Positions 1-11,308 of a DNA stretch of 64,000 nt are shown piece after piece (position 1 is the stretch's first letter; each line of letters begins with the position of its first letter). This stretch comes from an uncultured Ruminococcus sp. (GTDB taxonomy: Bacteria > Bacillota > Clostridia > Oscillospirales > Acutalibacteraceae): contig CACXMR010000013.1 in assembly GCA_902768825.1 (NCBI GenBank), positions 1-64,000 on the forward strand, written 5' to 3'. The notes under the pieces were generated by a model. It searched no databases. It saw only the letters and a list, made by a program, of their open reading frames with translations, and was not told where the DNA came from. A program made the position numbers and the translations under genes.

Positions 1-3000
1 CTTGTTAAGCTCGATTCACTGCCGATCGTCTGACCTTGGCTTATTTCGAGCGTCTGGTTTTCAACCTCTGTAAATATTGGGTATATCAGCTTGGTCGATG
101 CGCAGTTCAGGCGGTACTGCATATCTCCCAGGGTGTAATCCTTGCGGTAACGACTGATTTTATCACGTTTTTCAAAGATTTCAGCTTTTGGGGTGGTTAT
201 CGTACCGTCTGCATTCGATACCGTAAATGTCGCCGCACCATACGGAATAGCCACACGATACCAGTAGCCCTGTGCATCGGCATTGTCGGTGGTAGTGCCG
301 TCAATAAGCGGCTGTCCTGTGGGCGGTGCTGTCAGCAAACCAAGTGACTTTGCACGGATGCTCATATCACCGTTGCTGTTTTCCATGGGCATCCCGCTTG
401 AATCATAGAAAGTAACTTTCATCCCTGTCCAATCACTGAGATCACTTTCTGCATGGACAAGATAGAGATTGTCGCCACGCTGACCGTCAGGATGTGTGCC
501 GTCCTCGTCCTCGAATATCTCATCACTGAGGTCATCCGCATTGGATGTAAATTTTGGCCATAAAAGCTCCAGCGTTGTATTGGTCACGGTTTCAAAGTAC
601 ATATCACCGGGGGTAACATTCATCTGCTGTGTCGATGAGGTGGACTTAGGATAAACCACATTATTATCACTGCCGCCGTTAATGGTAAACGATGCAGCAT
701 TGGTGGGAATACCCACTCTGTACCAGCGATGATTACTGCTGTCCTTGTCAAGCTTCAACACAACGGGAGATGTCAGTGCCACACCGCCTGCATCCTTAAA
801 GCTGAATGTCGGGGTTGTGTTTGCCATGACATTGGCGGTATCCTTGATATAGATATAGTCACCTCTCGGAGAGTTGCTGATAGAATCAAGTGACGGTGCG
901 GTTTCCGTGCTGGAATAGGTTTCGGTATGCTCTGTCTGCACCAGATCAGGATATGTCTTTGTGAGCGTACCGGTTGTGCCGCTTCCTGTCAGATCAAAGA
1001 CCATGTTGCCCTTGGTGTAGTCGCTCTTGTTCGTATCTGTTTCAGTGGGGGCATAACGAAGAATATCATACTTGCCGGTAGTCTTGCGTGTCTGAATACT
1101 GGTGTTGCCGTCATCGCTGTACTGCTTGCCTGTACTCAGTGAGAATTTGGCAGCATTCTTTGGAATAGCAATCCTGAAATATTCAGTTCCGTCCTGCTTG
1201 CCGGAATAGTCCATCACATATCCTTCACCGGTCTGGAGTATCTGTGAACCGCTTGAATTATAGAACCTGATGTGAATGTCGTCCCATCCGGCAGTGTTTT
1301 TGATGTAAAGATAATCGCCGCGCTGTTCATAGGAAGTCGTTGAGGTAACTTCATTATGAAGCTTGGAGCTTCCGCTGGAAGTATACAGATAACCTCTGTG
1401 GAAGGTGATGACGCCGGTTTCATGGAGCTTGCCGTCACCGCCATTGCCGCTGAGCTGACTCTTCAGGCCGTTGTTAAAAATTACCTTGCTGTAGTTTTTG
1501 CGTTCACCCTTTGGCACACGGAACTTGTAAACCGTCCTTCCGGCTTTGTCCGTATAGGTGGATTCCGGGTTGACAGGCAAGCTGTAATCATAAATATCCG
1601 AAGTACCTCTCTCATAACCCGAGGCTGTATATTCTGTTGCAGTTGCCGCAACGCCCGGCCAGATTGAATATACGGCTCTCTGCCAGTTGTCGTTGCGGAG
1701 ATCGCCGCCGCCATAGAAGTAAGCATAAATGTGATTGCCCCAGCTTGAGGGTGCTTCAAAGTAGATATAGTCGTAGTCACTGTCTACGGGTTTGTCAGAA
1801 TAGGTCTTGCTGCGGTTATCGGAAGAAGGAGTGCCGTTCCATGTGTGCAAAACAGACGCTGTGCTGTTGCTGACATTGACAGCCGAACTGCCGAAGGAAT
1901 AATAGTTATCATAATTCTTCCTGCCGTTTTCCTCACTGCCCTTGAGCTGTCTGACAGCAGATCGGTAAGCGTAGGGAGATTGTGCCGGATTGCTTGATGA
2001 AGTCGCCGTGAAAGTGCCTTTATTCATGCTGTTGTCGATACCGTTATTAACACGGAAATACTTTGCTTCCTGCGGGATCGTAAGCTCATAAGTCAGATAA
2101 TTGCCCACACGATAGTTGTCACCTGCATAAGCATACGGCTCCATCATAAATCCGGGGAAATGCTGACCTACATACATATAGCCGATTCCGTCGATGGTAA
2201 TATCGGCTGCTTCGCCATCTTCTACATCACGGAAGAACTCGATATGGATGTTATGCCATACCTGATTGCTGTTGCAGTGGAAGGTGATTTTTTGTTCTGT
2301 AGGCGTGTAACGAATAGCCTGCTGCATGGTCGTAGTGTCTGACCATGTATCCATACGCTTGTCATTTGGCAAACCGTCATAAAAAGCCCAGTCTGATTCC
2401 TTCTGAAGGGGTACATTGAAGTAGCAATGGCTGCCGTTTTCATTTTTGTACATACCGCCCCAGTCTTTTTTGTGCCAGATCTGCCCCAGCTTGAATTTAA
2501 TTTTTTCTGTTGTGCGTATGCACTGACCGCCATCATACAGACAGAAACGAACATAATCATATCCGTCAGGCGGCTGTATCTTCCACACAACGGTGTCCTG
2601 ACCGTTATATCTGTCAACAAAGCGTTCCCAGACCGCATACTGTACATCCTGCTTGCCGGAACCGCTGAACTGTGCAGCATACCAGTATCTGTGATCATAG
2701 TCGATTTCAAGATGCTGTGTTTCAACATTGTCTTTCAGGTCTGTTCTCAGCCACGAACGATTGGCATCCTGTGCTGCGGATGAATTTCCGCTTCCTCCGG
2801 GATTTGCAAAAGACTTATAGTCGTGGTCTGCAGGTGAACCTACATTATAGTCACGGAAGTAGATATAGTCGTTGTCACTGCGAGGAAGAATCCAATCTGC
2901 TTCCTCTGCACTGGGCAAGGAAGGCTCGGAAGGATATTCATAGCTGTAAGTCGTGACTGTGGTAGTGGTAGTCGTGTCTTCCAGACCGGGATGAGACGGC

Positions 3001-6000
3001 TTTGTGCCGTTGACCGTAACAGTCACCGTTTTGGCAGGAGGAATAACTACTTCATTAAATGTATAGGCGGGCGGGATGACGGTATCCTGATAGTAAAGAT
3101 CGAATACCGCATCGGACAGCTTATTGCCGTTGGCATCGGTTTTGACAACAGTAATACCGCTTTTACAGGGATCCTGCATCTGTGCAGGTTCGGGAATCAG
3201 GCTCTGGGGATTATCACCCGTGGGGGTATCCAACATCAGAACTGCCTTGGCACTGCTTTCGTATACACCGATTGGCATTGAATCTCCCGTCACCGACCCC
3301 GACGTGGAAATATAGGCGTTTTCCCAGTCGGAATATCGTGCTATCGGTGAAGCCAGATTCACCATATCAAAACGATTGTAAGTTACCCCTGTACCGGTAT
3401 CCGGTGAAGAAGTGCCGATAAGCGTCCCGTTTGCCGTCAGCGCATACTGATAGGAGGCACCCACATCTCTGTAAACATGATAGACGTTATTCCTCTCAAG
3501 CTCATCAGAGGTGTGGTCATATACGGTCTGTAATGAAGAATAGCCGCTGAAATGACCGACTTTGCCGGGATAACCCCTTACAACGTCACAGTAGATCATC
3601 TCATTGTTAAGCAGTCTGCCCTCGTTATTGTAACCCACAAAACCGCCTGCATAACCGTTTGAGTTTGTTCCGTCAGCATCATTGGAGGCTGTGCCCCCAT
3701 ATACATCATAGCCGATGTCAATGCCGGTAACGGAACAATTTATCACTCTTGTCGCATTGCCCTTGAGAAGATTGACGACCACCTCCGGATTATCAACATT
3801 AAATCCGTTTTCATCATAGGGCAGTGCTACGCTTGAATCACCTATGGTGACTATCGCGGTGCCGGTCTGGTTACCGCCCTGGTCTTTTACCAGTGAAACG
3901 CCGATTTTCAAGCCAAGCAAATTGACATACAGCAGATCACCGTCACTTAACAGCTTCAAGCCAAGGGGAATCTGCGAAACCCCAATCAGACTTAATAGTC
4001 TGTCTGTATCCAGCAAATCCAGATTTTCCAGATCAGGTATCAGCAAGATCTTCAGCAGGATATTGAGAATCTGGAGCACTATCTGAACAAGACCAGAATC
4101 GATCTCTGCGGCTATCAGATATTCCATGTTTGTTTTGCCGATAAAGCCTCCGGCTATTTCATCGCTGTAAACCTGTTTGAGGTTGATGACACGGCTGTTT
4201 TTTATCTGAGACAGATCGCCGTATCCTGTAAAGCCGCCGGAAATAGGCTGTTCACCGCCGACAGATGATATAATGGATCCTGCATTGATACCTTCTACTT
4301 CACAATTATCAACAACCGTACCGAAAATATCCAGCACACCTGCATTCAGTCCGGCAAGCAAGGGGCCTGCGATCTGTGCCTTGTCAACATCTACCGCACC
4401 GTTCTTGCCCATGTGGCCGATAAAGCCTCCGTTGTAATTCAGACCTGACACGGTGTTCAGATTAGTGACCTTGGAATTTTTTACAGAGCCGTTCATGACA
4501 CCGCCGCCAAAGCCACCCGCACAGCCGGAATAGCGTGTTTCACTGAGAATTCCTTGACCCGCAGAAGTGCTCGCCTTCACAACAATGCCCTCGTCAACAC
4601 CATTGACTTCGGAATAGTAGATGTATGTTCTGAAAACATCCAGAACATCAACGCTGCCCGCCTGAATCAATCCGAGTATGCTTGTGCCGCCGCCTGTTCC
4701 TTCATCGGAGGAGACAGCCGCCACGCTGCCCACATCTGCCAGACCGACAAATCCACCCGCATAGTATTGACCGTAAACCCCACGCAGACCATTGACGATA
4801 ATATTACTCTCCCCTTTTCGGCTGCCGATAACGGAAGCCTCAAGAGAACCTGCAAAGCCTCCGGCAAATTGCGGTATCGCATTACCTGTTCCTTTTACGA
4901 TAAAGCCAAATTCTGCATTATCGGGAGAGATGACTGTCTGTCGGATCGTTGTAACGGTCGCCTGCATGACGGAAGCCAGGTCCCCCGGCGTAGAAATCAG
5001 AGAATTGAGTATATTTTGCAATAAACCGTCGGAAGCATTGGTATTCACATCAGCAACCGAAGCGGCTGTTGCCAGACCCACAAAACCGCCGACAGCATTG
5101 GTTCCCCTTACATAACGGAGGTTAGTTACATTACATCCAAAAGCGGGCCCGTCATCAACGCCCCTGTCACCCCAGATCTGTGCACCGTAGGTACTTCCGG
5201 CATATCCTCCGGCATAGCCGCAGGTGTGGATAAAATCCGTTCCTGTTGCCGTGACGGTCATACCCGACTGCCAGCCGTATACCGAACCGCTGCGGATGGT
5301 TGGGACAAATACCTGTGCCGCCTGCACCAGCTGACCGAGATTCAGATTCAGCCCCAATATACTTGCGCTGCCGAAGTTGGCCGCACCTCCTGTTTTCATT
5401 CTTCCTGCATAACCGCCGGCACTTCTCATAGCTTTTATATGCTTCATGTCATAGGACTGCCCGTTGGAGATGACGCCTGAAACCATATAGCCCACATAGC
5501 CTCCGGCGATACCTCCCGGAGTGATTACCATTTGATCATGGATGGTTCTTCCTGCGGCTACATGACAGCCGTAGATATATTTTGTCAGTTTAATGTCAAG
5601 CTGTTCCTGGGTTTCAACCGTGCCGTCAACGGCCAGCTCATCACCGTAGCTGCCGTATATGCCGATATGTGCCACCCAGGAATTCCATGTGTCTACATCG
5701 AGATTTCTAAGGGGACCATAAACTGCCGTATTTTTTTCAGTGGGATAGACAGCAGACAAGGCACCGAGCAGATTATCCAGTTTTATCAGACCGCCCAACA
5801 GACTGATATTTCCTGTGCTGGCGGTATCGGCGCTTTCCATATAGCCGGTAAAGCCGCCTGCATATTCATATCCATAAACGGAACGGATCCGCCATGCAGT
5901 GCAGATGTGCTGTTCACCGGTATAGCTGCCTTCTGTATTGTGACCAAAATCATGTCCTGCCACAATGCCGTCATTCTGATCCTTCCAGGTATCGGTATTC

Positions 6001-9000
6001 AAGCCCCAGATATGTCCGCCTTCATTGTGACCGCAAAAGCCGCCGGCACAGCCCCGCTGATGTCCGGCATCAGAAGCTGCTTGTGCTCTGACAGCACCTC
6101 CGCAGGGAACACACGAGGTGGTACTGTCGCGGATAGTGGGCACAAAGTCCTCTACCAACGAGGCAAGACTGGAATCAATGTCAACAAGACCGTTCAACAC
6201 GCTGGTATCTTCTAAAAGATTTGCCACATTGCCCGGTTCTATGTTGCCGGCATAGCCGCCCGACATTTCCTGGCCGATGATGTAATAGAAGTTTTTGCAG
6301 TGGGAGTTTTGTATATGACCGCCATAAACAGCTCCCGCATAGCCGCCTGACATACCGACCTTGCCGTTGCTGTCCGTACCGTCAGCTATCACCGAAAATC
6401 CGCCGCCTGCACCCTGTACATCCGAATGTTCAATCGTGGTAACAACAACACTCAGGGCGGAGAGCACATTGGTCAGCTGAATACTGTTACCCAGGATTTT
6501 CAATCCCTTACCCACACTGGCGGCGTCACCGATGTCTATATTTCCGCCGTAACCGCCTGCATAATGACCGCCAACCACCGCATATCTGCTTTTTTTATTG
6601 TCAAAATAGTGTGAACCCGGAATGCCCTCCAGATCATTTGGAGGTGTTACTTCGGTATGTTTCAGCTTGTACACATCACTATGAGAAATCTGTGCACCGC
6701 TGGCATAACCTACAAATCCCCCCGCACTGCCCGAATAAGGATCATCCAAACGAACCTCATGGGCCGCCACAACAAAGCCATTTTGGGAATAAACCCCTGC
6801 GTGTTTGACAAAGGGCACATATGCATTGATAACGCCCAACAATTCTGAAATATTGATACTTATATTGGAAACGTCTCCGAGAATGGAAATACCGCCGCTG
6901 GAGCCTGCCAGGGCACCGGACCTCAGCTTTCCGGCAAAGCCGCCGCCATAGGTCTGACCCCGCACACTGTCTATGTTGATCACAGCAAACTGTTTTTCCA
7001 GATCACCCGTTGCATTAACAGCGTCACGGTCAAAAAGCTCCGGCATGGTTTTGGTCCATTGAGGATTTTCCGTGTCGTCTACTGTGGCGATGGTAGAATT
7101 ATCCACCGTGCCGCTCTGCATATCCCCGGCAAAACCGCCGGCAATATCGGCGGAAACATAGCCGCCGTCCACAAAATTAACCGTACAGTTGGTATAGGAG
7201 GGAATCAGATAGCTGATGGCACCCAAGATGCCGCCTTCAACGCTTAAAAGGGATTTTACACCGTCAACATCCGAAACATCTGCCAGACCGCCTGTCTGTG
7301 AAACAGCGACAAAGCCTCCGCTGTAGCCCTGGACATCTGATGCCTTCACCCACTTCAGGCGGTAGGTATGACAGTTGATGATCTCCGTGCTGTTGCTCTG
7401 TGCAATAAAGCCGGAGGCAAGATACTGATAGCCGGGATTTGTGCTGCCGCTTCCCTTGGCTTCCACAGTAAAGCCTCTATCAATGCCCGTAACATCCGAA
7501 TCGGATATTGTGACATGGACTGCCTGACCGATAGAGAGCAGGTTTTTGACATTTATAAGGTTGTTAAGGCCCAAAAGGTTGATTGTCAATCCACCGGAGC
7601 TGACAAGGTCGCCAGGGCCTGCCGCACCGATAAAACCTGCCGCTTTATTATTTGCCGCTTCCACTTTTTTCAGTTTGAGCAAGTGTACTTCATCTATAGT
7701 ACCGCCGAATCCCATTCCAAATCCGCCTGCCACGAAATCACCGTCAGCACCCGCTGCCGTTCCGTCTGACAATACGGTATAGCCTTCATCAACGCCGGTG
7801 ACAGTAACCCTGCTGACGGTAAAGCTGACAAAGCTGCCTGCGCTCAATGCGCCGTCAAGGACACCTGCCATACTGATAGTTTCTACCTCACCGGCAACAC
7901 CGCCGACATAGTCTCCGCCTGCAGTGACAGATTCGAGATTTGTGAGGTAGTTGTCCCTTGCGGTTTTGCCGCTAAGGTCACCGCTTTCCCAATAGGTCAG
8001 TTTGCTCATATATTCGGCAGAGGATTCCGTGAGGAAAACGCCCTGACCTCTGCCGACAATGCCGCCGATATAGCTGCCGCCACCAAAAACATTCACTCTT
8101 CCAGTGTCGATGTGACAACCCATTATCGCCGAGGGAACCAATCCGATCAACGACAAAAGCTTTTGGTTGGGGTTGCTGTTTTCGGATAAAAGCCCTGTAC
8201 CCAACTGTTTTACAACGGATAAGAGACTACTATTGTTTCCGCTCGTATCATTTTTTCCGATGCTGTTAAGCCATCCTATAGTAGCTTCTCCTGCAAGGCC
8301 GCCAATACTGTTGCCTGTGCCGCTGACGGTCAGCGGATTGCTCACCGTTCCCTTGATGTCGCAGTCAATGGAATAGCTCGCCGCCAAAGCACCTGCAAAG
8401 CCGCCAAGATAGCCTCCCCCATTGACGGTTATGGTGGAATCCTCAATGCTGCATTCCATAAGCAGGCTTTCTGTTTCAAAATTATCTATCGCATCCAAGC
8501 TTTGTAAAAGCTGAGGATTGGTCAAATCTAATCCCAGGCCGTCAAGTGTGCCGCTAACCTCTGCATCCCGCGCAACACCAGAGAACCCGCCGCCGTAAAT
8601 TGCAGCGTTCACTATATTATCGCTATTCTTCACTGCACAGCTTTCGATCTGTGTGCCGATTTGCAGACCCACAAAGCCGCCGTTGCTGTTGGTATCAGAC
8701 TGACCGACCGTACCGCCGAGGTTTTCAACCGTACAGCCATTGATGTGCGGTTCGTAATATCCTGTCGGGATAAGATTTCCCAACGGAAGTGCATTTTCAA
8801 GCAATATGGTGATCAGATCACCTAATCCCAATCCCGGAATAACATTAAGCAAGGATTCAAGAACATTGGTTAAAGCGCCTAAAGCCCGTGAAAGTCCGCT
8901 ATACTCTGTGACACCGTTGGTATATCCCACGAAACCGCCCGTGTTATTCTTGTGGTTTTCTACGGTAACACTGCCTGTCACAGAACAGTTGTCTATCTCA

Positions 9001-10673
9001 ACATCACCAACGATTCTTCCCGCAAAAGCTCCAGTGGAAAATATCGTAGGATCATTGACTCTCGCATTAAGCAAAGCACTCAATGTATCCTGCAGGGATA
9101 GATCAATACTGCCAAAAGACACTACTTTCAGCAGATTGTCCAGCAGCCAGCCTGCCAATCCGCCTACACCGCTTGTGAGAGCGCTCAATATTGTTTGTGC
9201 CTGAGTTGCAGTAGTAGAAGTGTTATGCACCTCCACTTGATTAAGCTCCAGATTTTTCACTTTGACGGTGCCGGCACTGATGCCGTAATCGTTAGCATTG
9301 ATTTGATTAGTAACGGTGGCGAAAAAGCCGATACCGATATACTTATTGACCTCTATGGGCTGAGTCTGATTGACATATATGTTGGAGATAACAGCTCGTC
9401 TTGTGGCGGTGATGCTGTTACTGCCGTTTGGCAGATCGCCGTCCCAGATTTTTTCTCCGTTTTCGGCAACGGCGCCCGTCATGGTGCCGCTGAACATCAA
9501 CGGTGTCCACGGTGCAGTTATTCCTCCCAAGTCAATATCACGGAAGATAATATACTTCTCATTAATGTCGTATTTTTTCTCGGTATGCCAGCTCCCCGTG
9601 CTGGTCTGTGTCAGGGAAGTTTTGGCTGCGGTGTTATATGGGTCTCCTGTTGTCTGATCGACACCGGCATAATAACGTCCTAACTGTGTTTTTTCATTTA
9701 TTTGCTGAAAGCCAAAATCCGCATATCCGTTTTGTTCCTCCAAAAGGTCGGCATCACCGCCGTAAAGGATAATAGGGTTGCCGTTATTGTCGGTATCTTT
9801 CTCATAATCGCCTAATCCGGTGCGCTTCATCTGATATACCGCCGATAATACATCATCACCAGAACCGATTTTACGGAGCTGTTCCTGATTGCCGATGAGG
9901 ATATAATAATCCTGGTCGATTTTTTTGACGACCTGCCCCGGGAAATCCCTGCCGTCATAGAGAGAGGGTGAGTTTTGCAGATTTACAGAAACAGAAGGAT
10001 TTGTCAGGTCTGACGAAAAGCCCTTTGCTATGACATAGCTGTGTTTTCCGCTGTAAGTCAGGCTATGCACGTCACTGTCCGTTATAACATTTCCCATACC
10101 GAATGTCGAAACATCCATATCACCGTCCATGACAATCTCTATGCTTGAATCTTCATCAGCCATGACAGCAATCTGCAGGGGATTGTATAAGTATATGGTG
10201 TCTGTTTCCTCGTCATAAAGCTGTGCGTCCGGGGAGCGTGTTCCTGTGATGGTTCCGCTAAAACCATCTGGCAGCTTCCATTGCGTATGTCTTGGCAGGG
10301 GAATATCCTGCACTATCTCATAGTCGGCATCACCTGAATATGTAATACCTTCAATTTTTTGCCCGCTGCCAATCCGGTTGGTAAGATAGTCAAGATCATA
10401 TACATCCTGACCACTGCCGATAAGAAGAAGCTGCTTATAGTGATATATCAAAATTTTACCGTCACGATAAACAGCAGGTTTTGTTTGTTCGGCAGTTTCC
10501 TCCGTATCCTCTTCCCAGGGGGGCAGGATATAGTCAGCAGTCAGCGGGTTATCCGCACCTGCAGCGGCACCCGTCGGCTCGTTTTCCTGTGCCATAGCGG
10601 GAACAGCGATATTAAACAACAGAACAACCGTCAGCAGAAATGAAATAACATTGCACAATCTGTTTTTCCGCAT
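1..10673 (-). CDS. Giant secreted GLUG-repeat/CnaB surface protein (5' part; continues past the left edge)
   Basis: A single minus-strand frame stays open from an ATG at 10673 to base 1, more than 3,500 residues, and leaves the window. The start has an upstream GGAG nine bases away and opens with a signal peptide (MRKNRLCNVISFLL..., cleavage likely after AMA). From about 9280 to 3560 the protein is a chain of some thirty GLUG-like units (AGGFAGDMQSG, SGGYAGNIEPG, AGGFVGYNNEG), a pattern expected to fold as a beta-solenoid. At about 3190-3020 there is a CnaB/SpaA-type segment (KTDANGNKLSDAVFDLYY), a family that often forms isopeptide bonds. The C-terminal 3 kb seen here is a series of repeated beta-rich modules with lines such as RGDYLYIKNTAGWDD, somewhat like starch-binding modules. 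The likely role is adhesion or carbohydrate binding at the cell surface (inference). The anchoring end is outside the window. I translated most of it by eye, so a local frameshift could be missed. Confidence 0.85.
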   Translation of the reverse strand, partial: MRKNRLCNVISFLLTVVLLFNIAVPAMAQENEPTGAAAGADNPLTADYILPPWEEDTEETAEQTKPAVYRDGKILIYHYKQLLLIGSGQDVYDLDYLTNRIGSGQKIEGITYSGDADYEIVQDIPLPRHTQWKLPDGFSGTITGTRSPDAQLYDEETDTIYLYNPLQIAVMADEDSSIEIVMDGDMDVSTFGMGNVITDSDVHSLTYSGKHSYVIAKGFSSDLTNPSVSVNLQNSPSLYDGRDFPGQVVKKIDQDYYILIGNQEQLRKIGSGDDVLSAVYQMKRTGLGDYEKDTDNNGNPIILYGGDADLLEEQNGYADFGFQQINEKTQLGRYYAGVDQTTGDPYNTAAKTSLTQTSTGSWHTEKKYDINEKYIIFRDIDLGGITAPWTPLMFSGTMTGAVAENGEKIWDGDLPNGSNSITATRRAVISNIYVNQTQPIEVNKYIGIGFFATVTNQINANDYGISAGTVKVKNLELNQVEVHNTSTTATQAQTILSALTSGVGGLAGWLLDNLLKVVSFGSIDLSLQDTLSALLNARVNDPTIFSTGAFAGRIVGDVEIDNCSVTGSVTVENHKNNTGGFVGYTNGVTEYSGLSRALGALTNVLESLLNVIPGLGLGDLITILLENALPLGNLIPTGYYEPHINGCTVENLGGTVGQSDTNSNGGFVGLQIGTQIESCAVKNSDNIVNAAIYGGGFSGVARDAEVSGTLDGLGLDLTNPQLLQSLDAIDNFETESLLMECSIEDSTITVNGGGYLGGFAGALAASYSIDCDIKGTVSNPLTVSGTGNSIGGLAGEATIGWLNSIGKNDTSGNNSSLLSVVKQLGTGLLSENSNPNQKLLSLIGLVPSAIMGCHIDTGRVNVFGGGSYIGGIVGRGQGVFLTESSAEYMSKLTYWESGDLSGKTARDNYLTNLESVTAGGDYVGGVAGEVETISMAGVLDGALSAGSFVSFTVSRVTVTGVDEGYTVLSDGTAAGADGDFVAGGFGMGFGGTIDEVHLLKLKKVEAANNKAAGFIGAAGPGDLVSSGGLTINLLGLNNLINVKNLLSIGQAVHVTISDSDVTGIDRGFTVEAKGSGSTNPGYQYLASGFIAQSNSTEIINCHTYRLKWVKASDVQGYSGGFVAVSQTGGLADVSDVDGVKSLLSVEGGILGAISYLIPSYTNCTVNFVDGGYVSADIAGGFAGDMQSGTVDNSTIATVDDTENPQWTKTMPELFDRDAVNATGDLEKQFAVINIDSVRGQTYGGGFAGKLRSGALAGSSGGISILGDVSNISINISELLGVINAYVPFVKHAGVYSQNGFVVAAHEVRLDDPYSGSAGGFVGYASGAQISHSDVYKLKHTEVTPPNDLEGIPGSHYFDNKKSRYAVVGGHYAGGYGGNIDIGDAASVGKGLKILGNSIQLTNVLSALSVVVTTIEHSDVQGAGGGFSVIADGTDSNGKVGMSGGYAGAVYGGHIQNSHCKNFYYIIGQEMSGGYAGNIEPGNVANLLEDTSVLNGLVDIDSSLASLVEDFVPTIRDSTTSCVPCGGAVRAQAASDAGHQRGCAGGFCGHNEGGHIWGLNTDTWKDQNDGIVAGHDFGHNTEGSYTGEQHICTAWRIRSVYGYEYAGGFTGYMESADTASTGNISLLGGLIKLDNLLGALSAVYPTEKNTAVYGPLRNLDVDTWNSWVAHIGIYGSYGDELAVDGTVETQEQLDIKLTKYIYGCHVAAGRTIHDQMVITPGGIAGGYVGYMVSGVISNGQSYDMKHIKAMRSAGGYAGRMKTGGAANFGSASILGLNLNLGQLVQAAQVFVPTIRSGSVYGWQSGMTVTATGTDFIHTCGYAGGYAGSTYGAQIWGDRGVDDGPAFGCNVTNLRYVRGTNAVGGFVGLATAASVADVNTNASDGLLQNILNSLISTPGDLASVMQATVTTIRQTVISPDNAEFGFIVKGTGNAIPQFAGGFAGSLEASVIGSRKGESNIIVNGLRGVYGQYYAGGFVGLADVGSVAAVSSDEGTGGGTSILGLIQAGSVDVLDVFRTYIYYSEVNGVDEGIVVKASTSAGQGILSETRYSGCAGGFGGGVMNGSVKNSKVTNLNTVSGLNYNGGFIGHMGKNGAVDVDKAQIAGPLLAGLNAGVLDIFGTVVDNCEVEGINAGSIISSVGGEQPISGGFTGYGDLSQIKNSRVINLKQVYSDEIAGGFIGKTNMEYLIAAEIDSGLVQIVLQILNILLKILLIPDLENLDLLDTDRLLSLIGVSQIPLGLKLLSDGDLLYVNLLGLKIGVSLVKDQGGNQTGTAIVTIGDSSVALPYDENGFNVDNPEVVVNLLKGNATRVINCSVTGIDIGYDVYGGTASNDADGTNSNGYAGGFVGYNNEGRLLNNEMIYCDVVRGYPGKVGHFSGYSSLQTVYDHTSDELERNNVYHVYRDVGASYQYALTANGTLIGTSSPDTGTGVTYNRFDMVNLASPIARYSDWENAYISTSGSVTGDSMPIGVYESSAKAVLMLDTPTGDNPQSLIPEPAQMQDPCKSGITVVKTDANGNKLSDAVFDLYYQDTVIPPAYTFNEVVIPPAKTVTVTVNGTKPSHPGLEDTTTTTTVTTYSYEYPSEPSLPSAEEADWILPRSDNDYIYFRDYNVGSPADHDYKSFANPGGSGNSSAAQDANRSWLRTDLKDNVETQHLEIDYDHRYWYAAQFSGSGKQDVQYAVWERFVDRYNGQDTVVWKIQPPDGYDYVRFCLYDGGQCIRTTEKIKFKLGQIWHKKDWGGMYKNENGSHCYFNVPLQKESDWAFYDGLPNDKRMDTWSDTTTMQQAIRYTPTEQKITFHCNSNQVWHNIHIEFFRDVEDGEAADITIDGIGYMYVGQHFPGFMMEPYAYAGDNYRVGNYLTYELTIPQEAKYFRVNNGIDNSMNKGTFTATSSSNPAQSPYAYRSAVRQLKGSEENGRKNYDNYYSFGSSAVNVSNSTASVLHTWNGTPSSDNRSKTYSDKPVDSDYDYIYFEAPSSWGNHIYAYFYGGGDLRNDNWQRAVYSIWPGVAATATEYTASGYERGTSDIYDYSLPVNPESTYTDKAGRTVYKFRVPKGERKNYSKVIFNNGLKSQLSGNGGDGKLHETGVITFHRGYLYTSSGSSKLHNEVTSTTSYEQRGDYLYIKNTAGWDDIHIRFYNSSGSQILQTGEGYVMDYSGKQDGTEYFRIAIPKNAAKFSLSTGKQYSDDGNTSIQTRKTTGKYDILRYAPTETDTNKSDYTKGNMVFDLTGSGTTGTLTKTYPDLVQTEHTETYSSTETAPSLDSISNSPRGDYIYIKDTANVMANTTPTFSFKDAGGVALTSPVVLKLDKDSSNHRWYRVGIPTNAASFTINGGSDNNVVYPKSTSSTQQMNVTPGDMYFETVTNTTLELLWPKFTSNADDLSDEIFEDEDGTHPDGQRGDNLYLVHAESDLSDWTGMKVTFYDSSGMPMENSNGDMSIRAKSLGLLTAPPTGQPLIDGTTTDNADAQGYWYRVAIPYGAATFTVSNADGTITTPKAEIFEKRDKISRYRKDYTLGDMQYRLNCASTKLIYPIFTEVENQTLEISQGQTIGSESSLT

Positions 10674-11236
10674 CCAATTCAACTCCTATCAATAGCACTT
10701 CATCATTGCAAACAACAAGTCTTTTGTGATTGCTGCCACCAGCAGAATGGTCGTTTCTGCCGCACAAATCAAGAGATACAATAATCATTCGAGTGCATGA
10801 AAAACGTATGGTCAATCACACTATTATCAGTTTTTTGATTCTTGTTATTAATGCCTTAAAAGCAAGAAAGCAGATATTTTTGTTTTTCTTTCAGATTTTT
10901 CCTTATCGTTTTATCTTATATTATATCAATTCCCGTCAGCATTATCAATACTATTATGCAAATCACAATTATAAAAGCACTATTTTTTACTGTCAAAAGA
11001 GACTTTTGTATTATTCGCTTCACAAATCTTCTTTTTTCCAGCTAACGCACTGAAAAGATTTCCAACGGAATTTTTACACATTTATTTCTTTCGTTGTAGG
11101 AATACTCAAAAACAAAATATCACTTTTTTTAGAATATTTATTTCAGTAAAGATTAATATTTTATGGGTCAGGTCGCCATTCCATTGAAACAAAGGAACCA
11201 CATGGTATGGCTAAGAAAAAAACACTCAAACAAATT

Positions 11237-11264
11237 CAGGGACCTCCGGCATCGGAAGTCCCTG
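11237..11264 (-). terminator. Hairpin, possible minus-strand terminator
   Basis: Inverted repeat CAGGGAC...GTCCCTG with an inner TCCG/CGGA stem and a four-base loop. On the minus strand it is followed after about ten bases by a run of seven T. It could end transcripts of the small minus-strand genes to its right. The distance to the T run makes this tentative. Confidence 0.4.
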
Positions 11265-11308
11265 ACGTAATAGACAGCAGCATTTATTCTGCATAGTATA
11301 TAAGTGAA

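Noticed and set aside
2222..2728. 168-codon minus-strand frame inside the giant surface protein
   Set aside because: It is in a different frame from the continuous GLUG/CnaB protein, which has clear motifs; it is a shadow.
10612..10815. Minus-strand frame overlapping the start of the giant surface protein
   Set aside because: The competing frame starting at 10673 has a signal peptide and a ribosome site; this one has neither.
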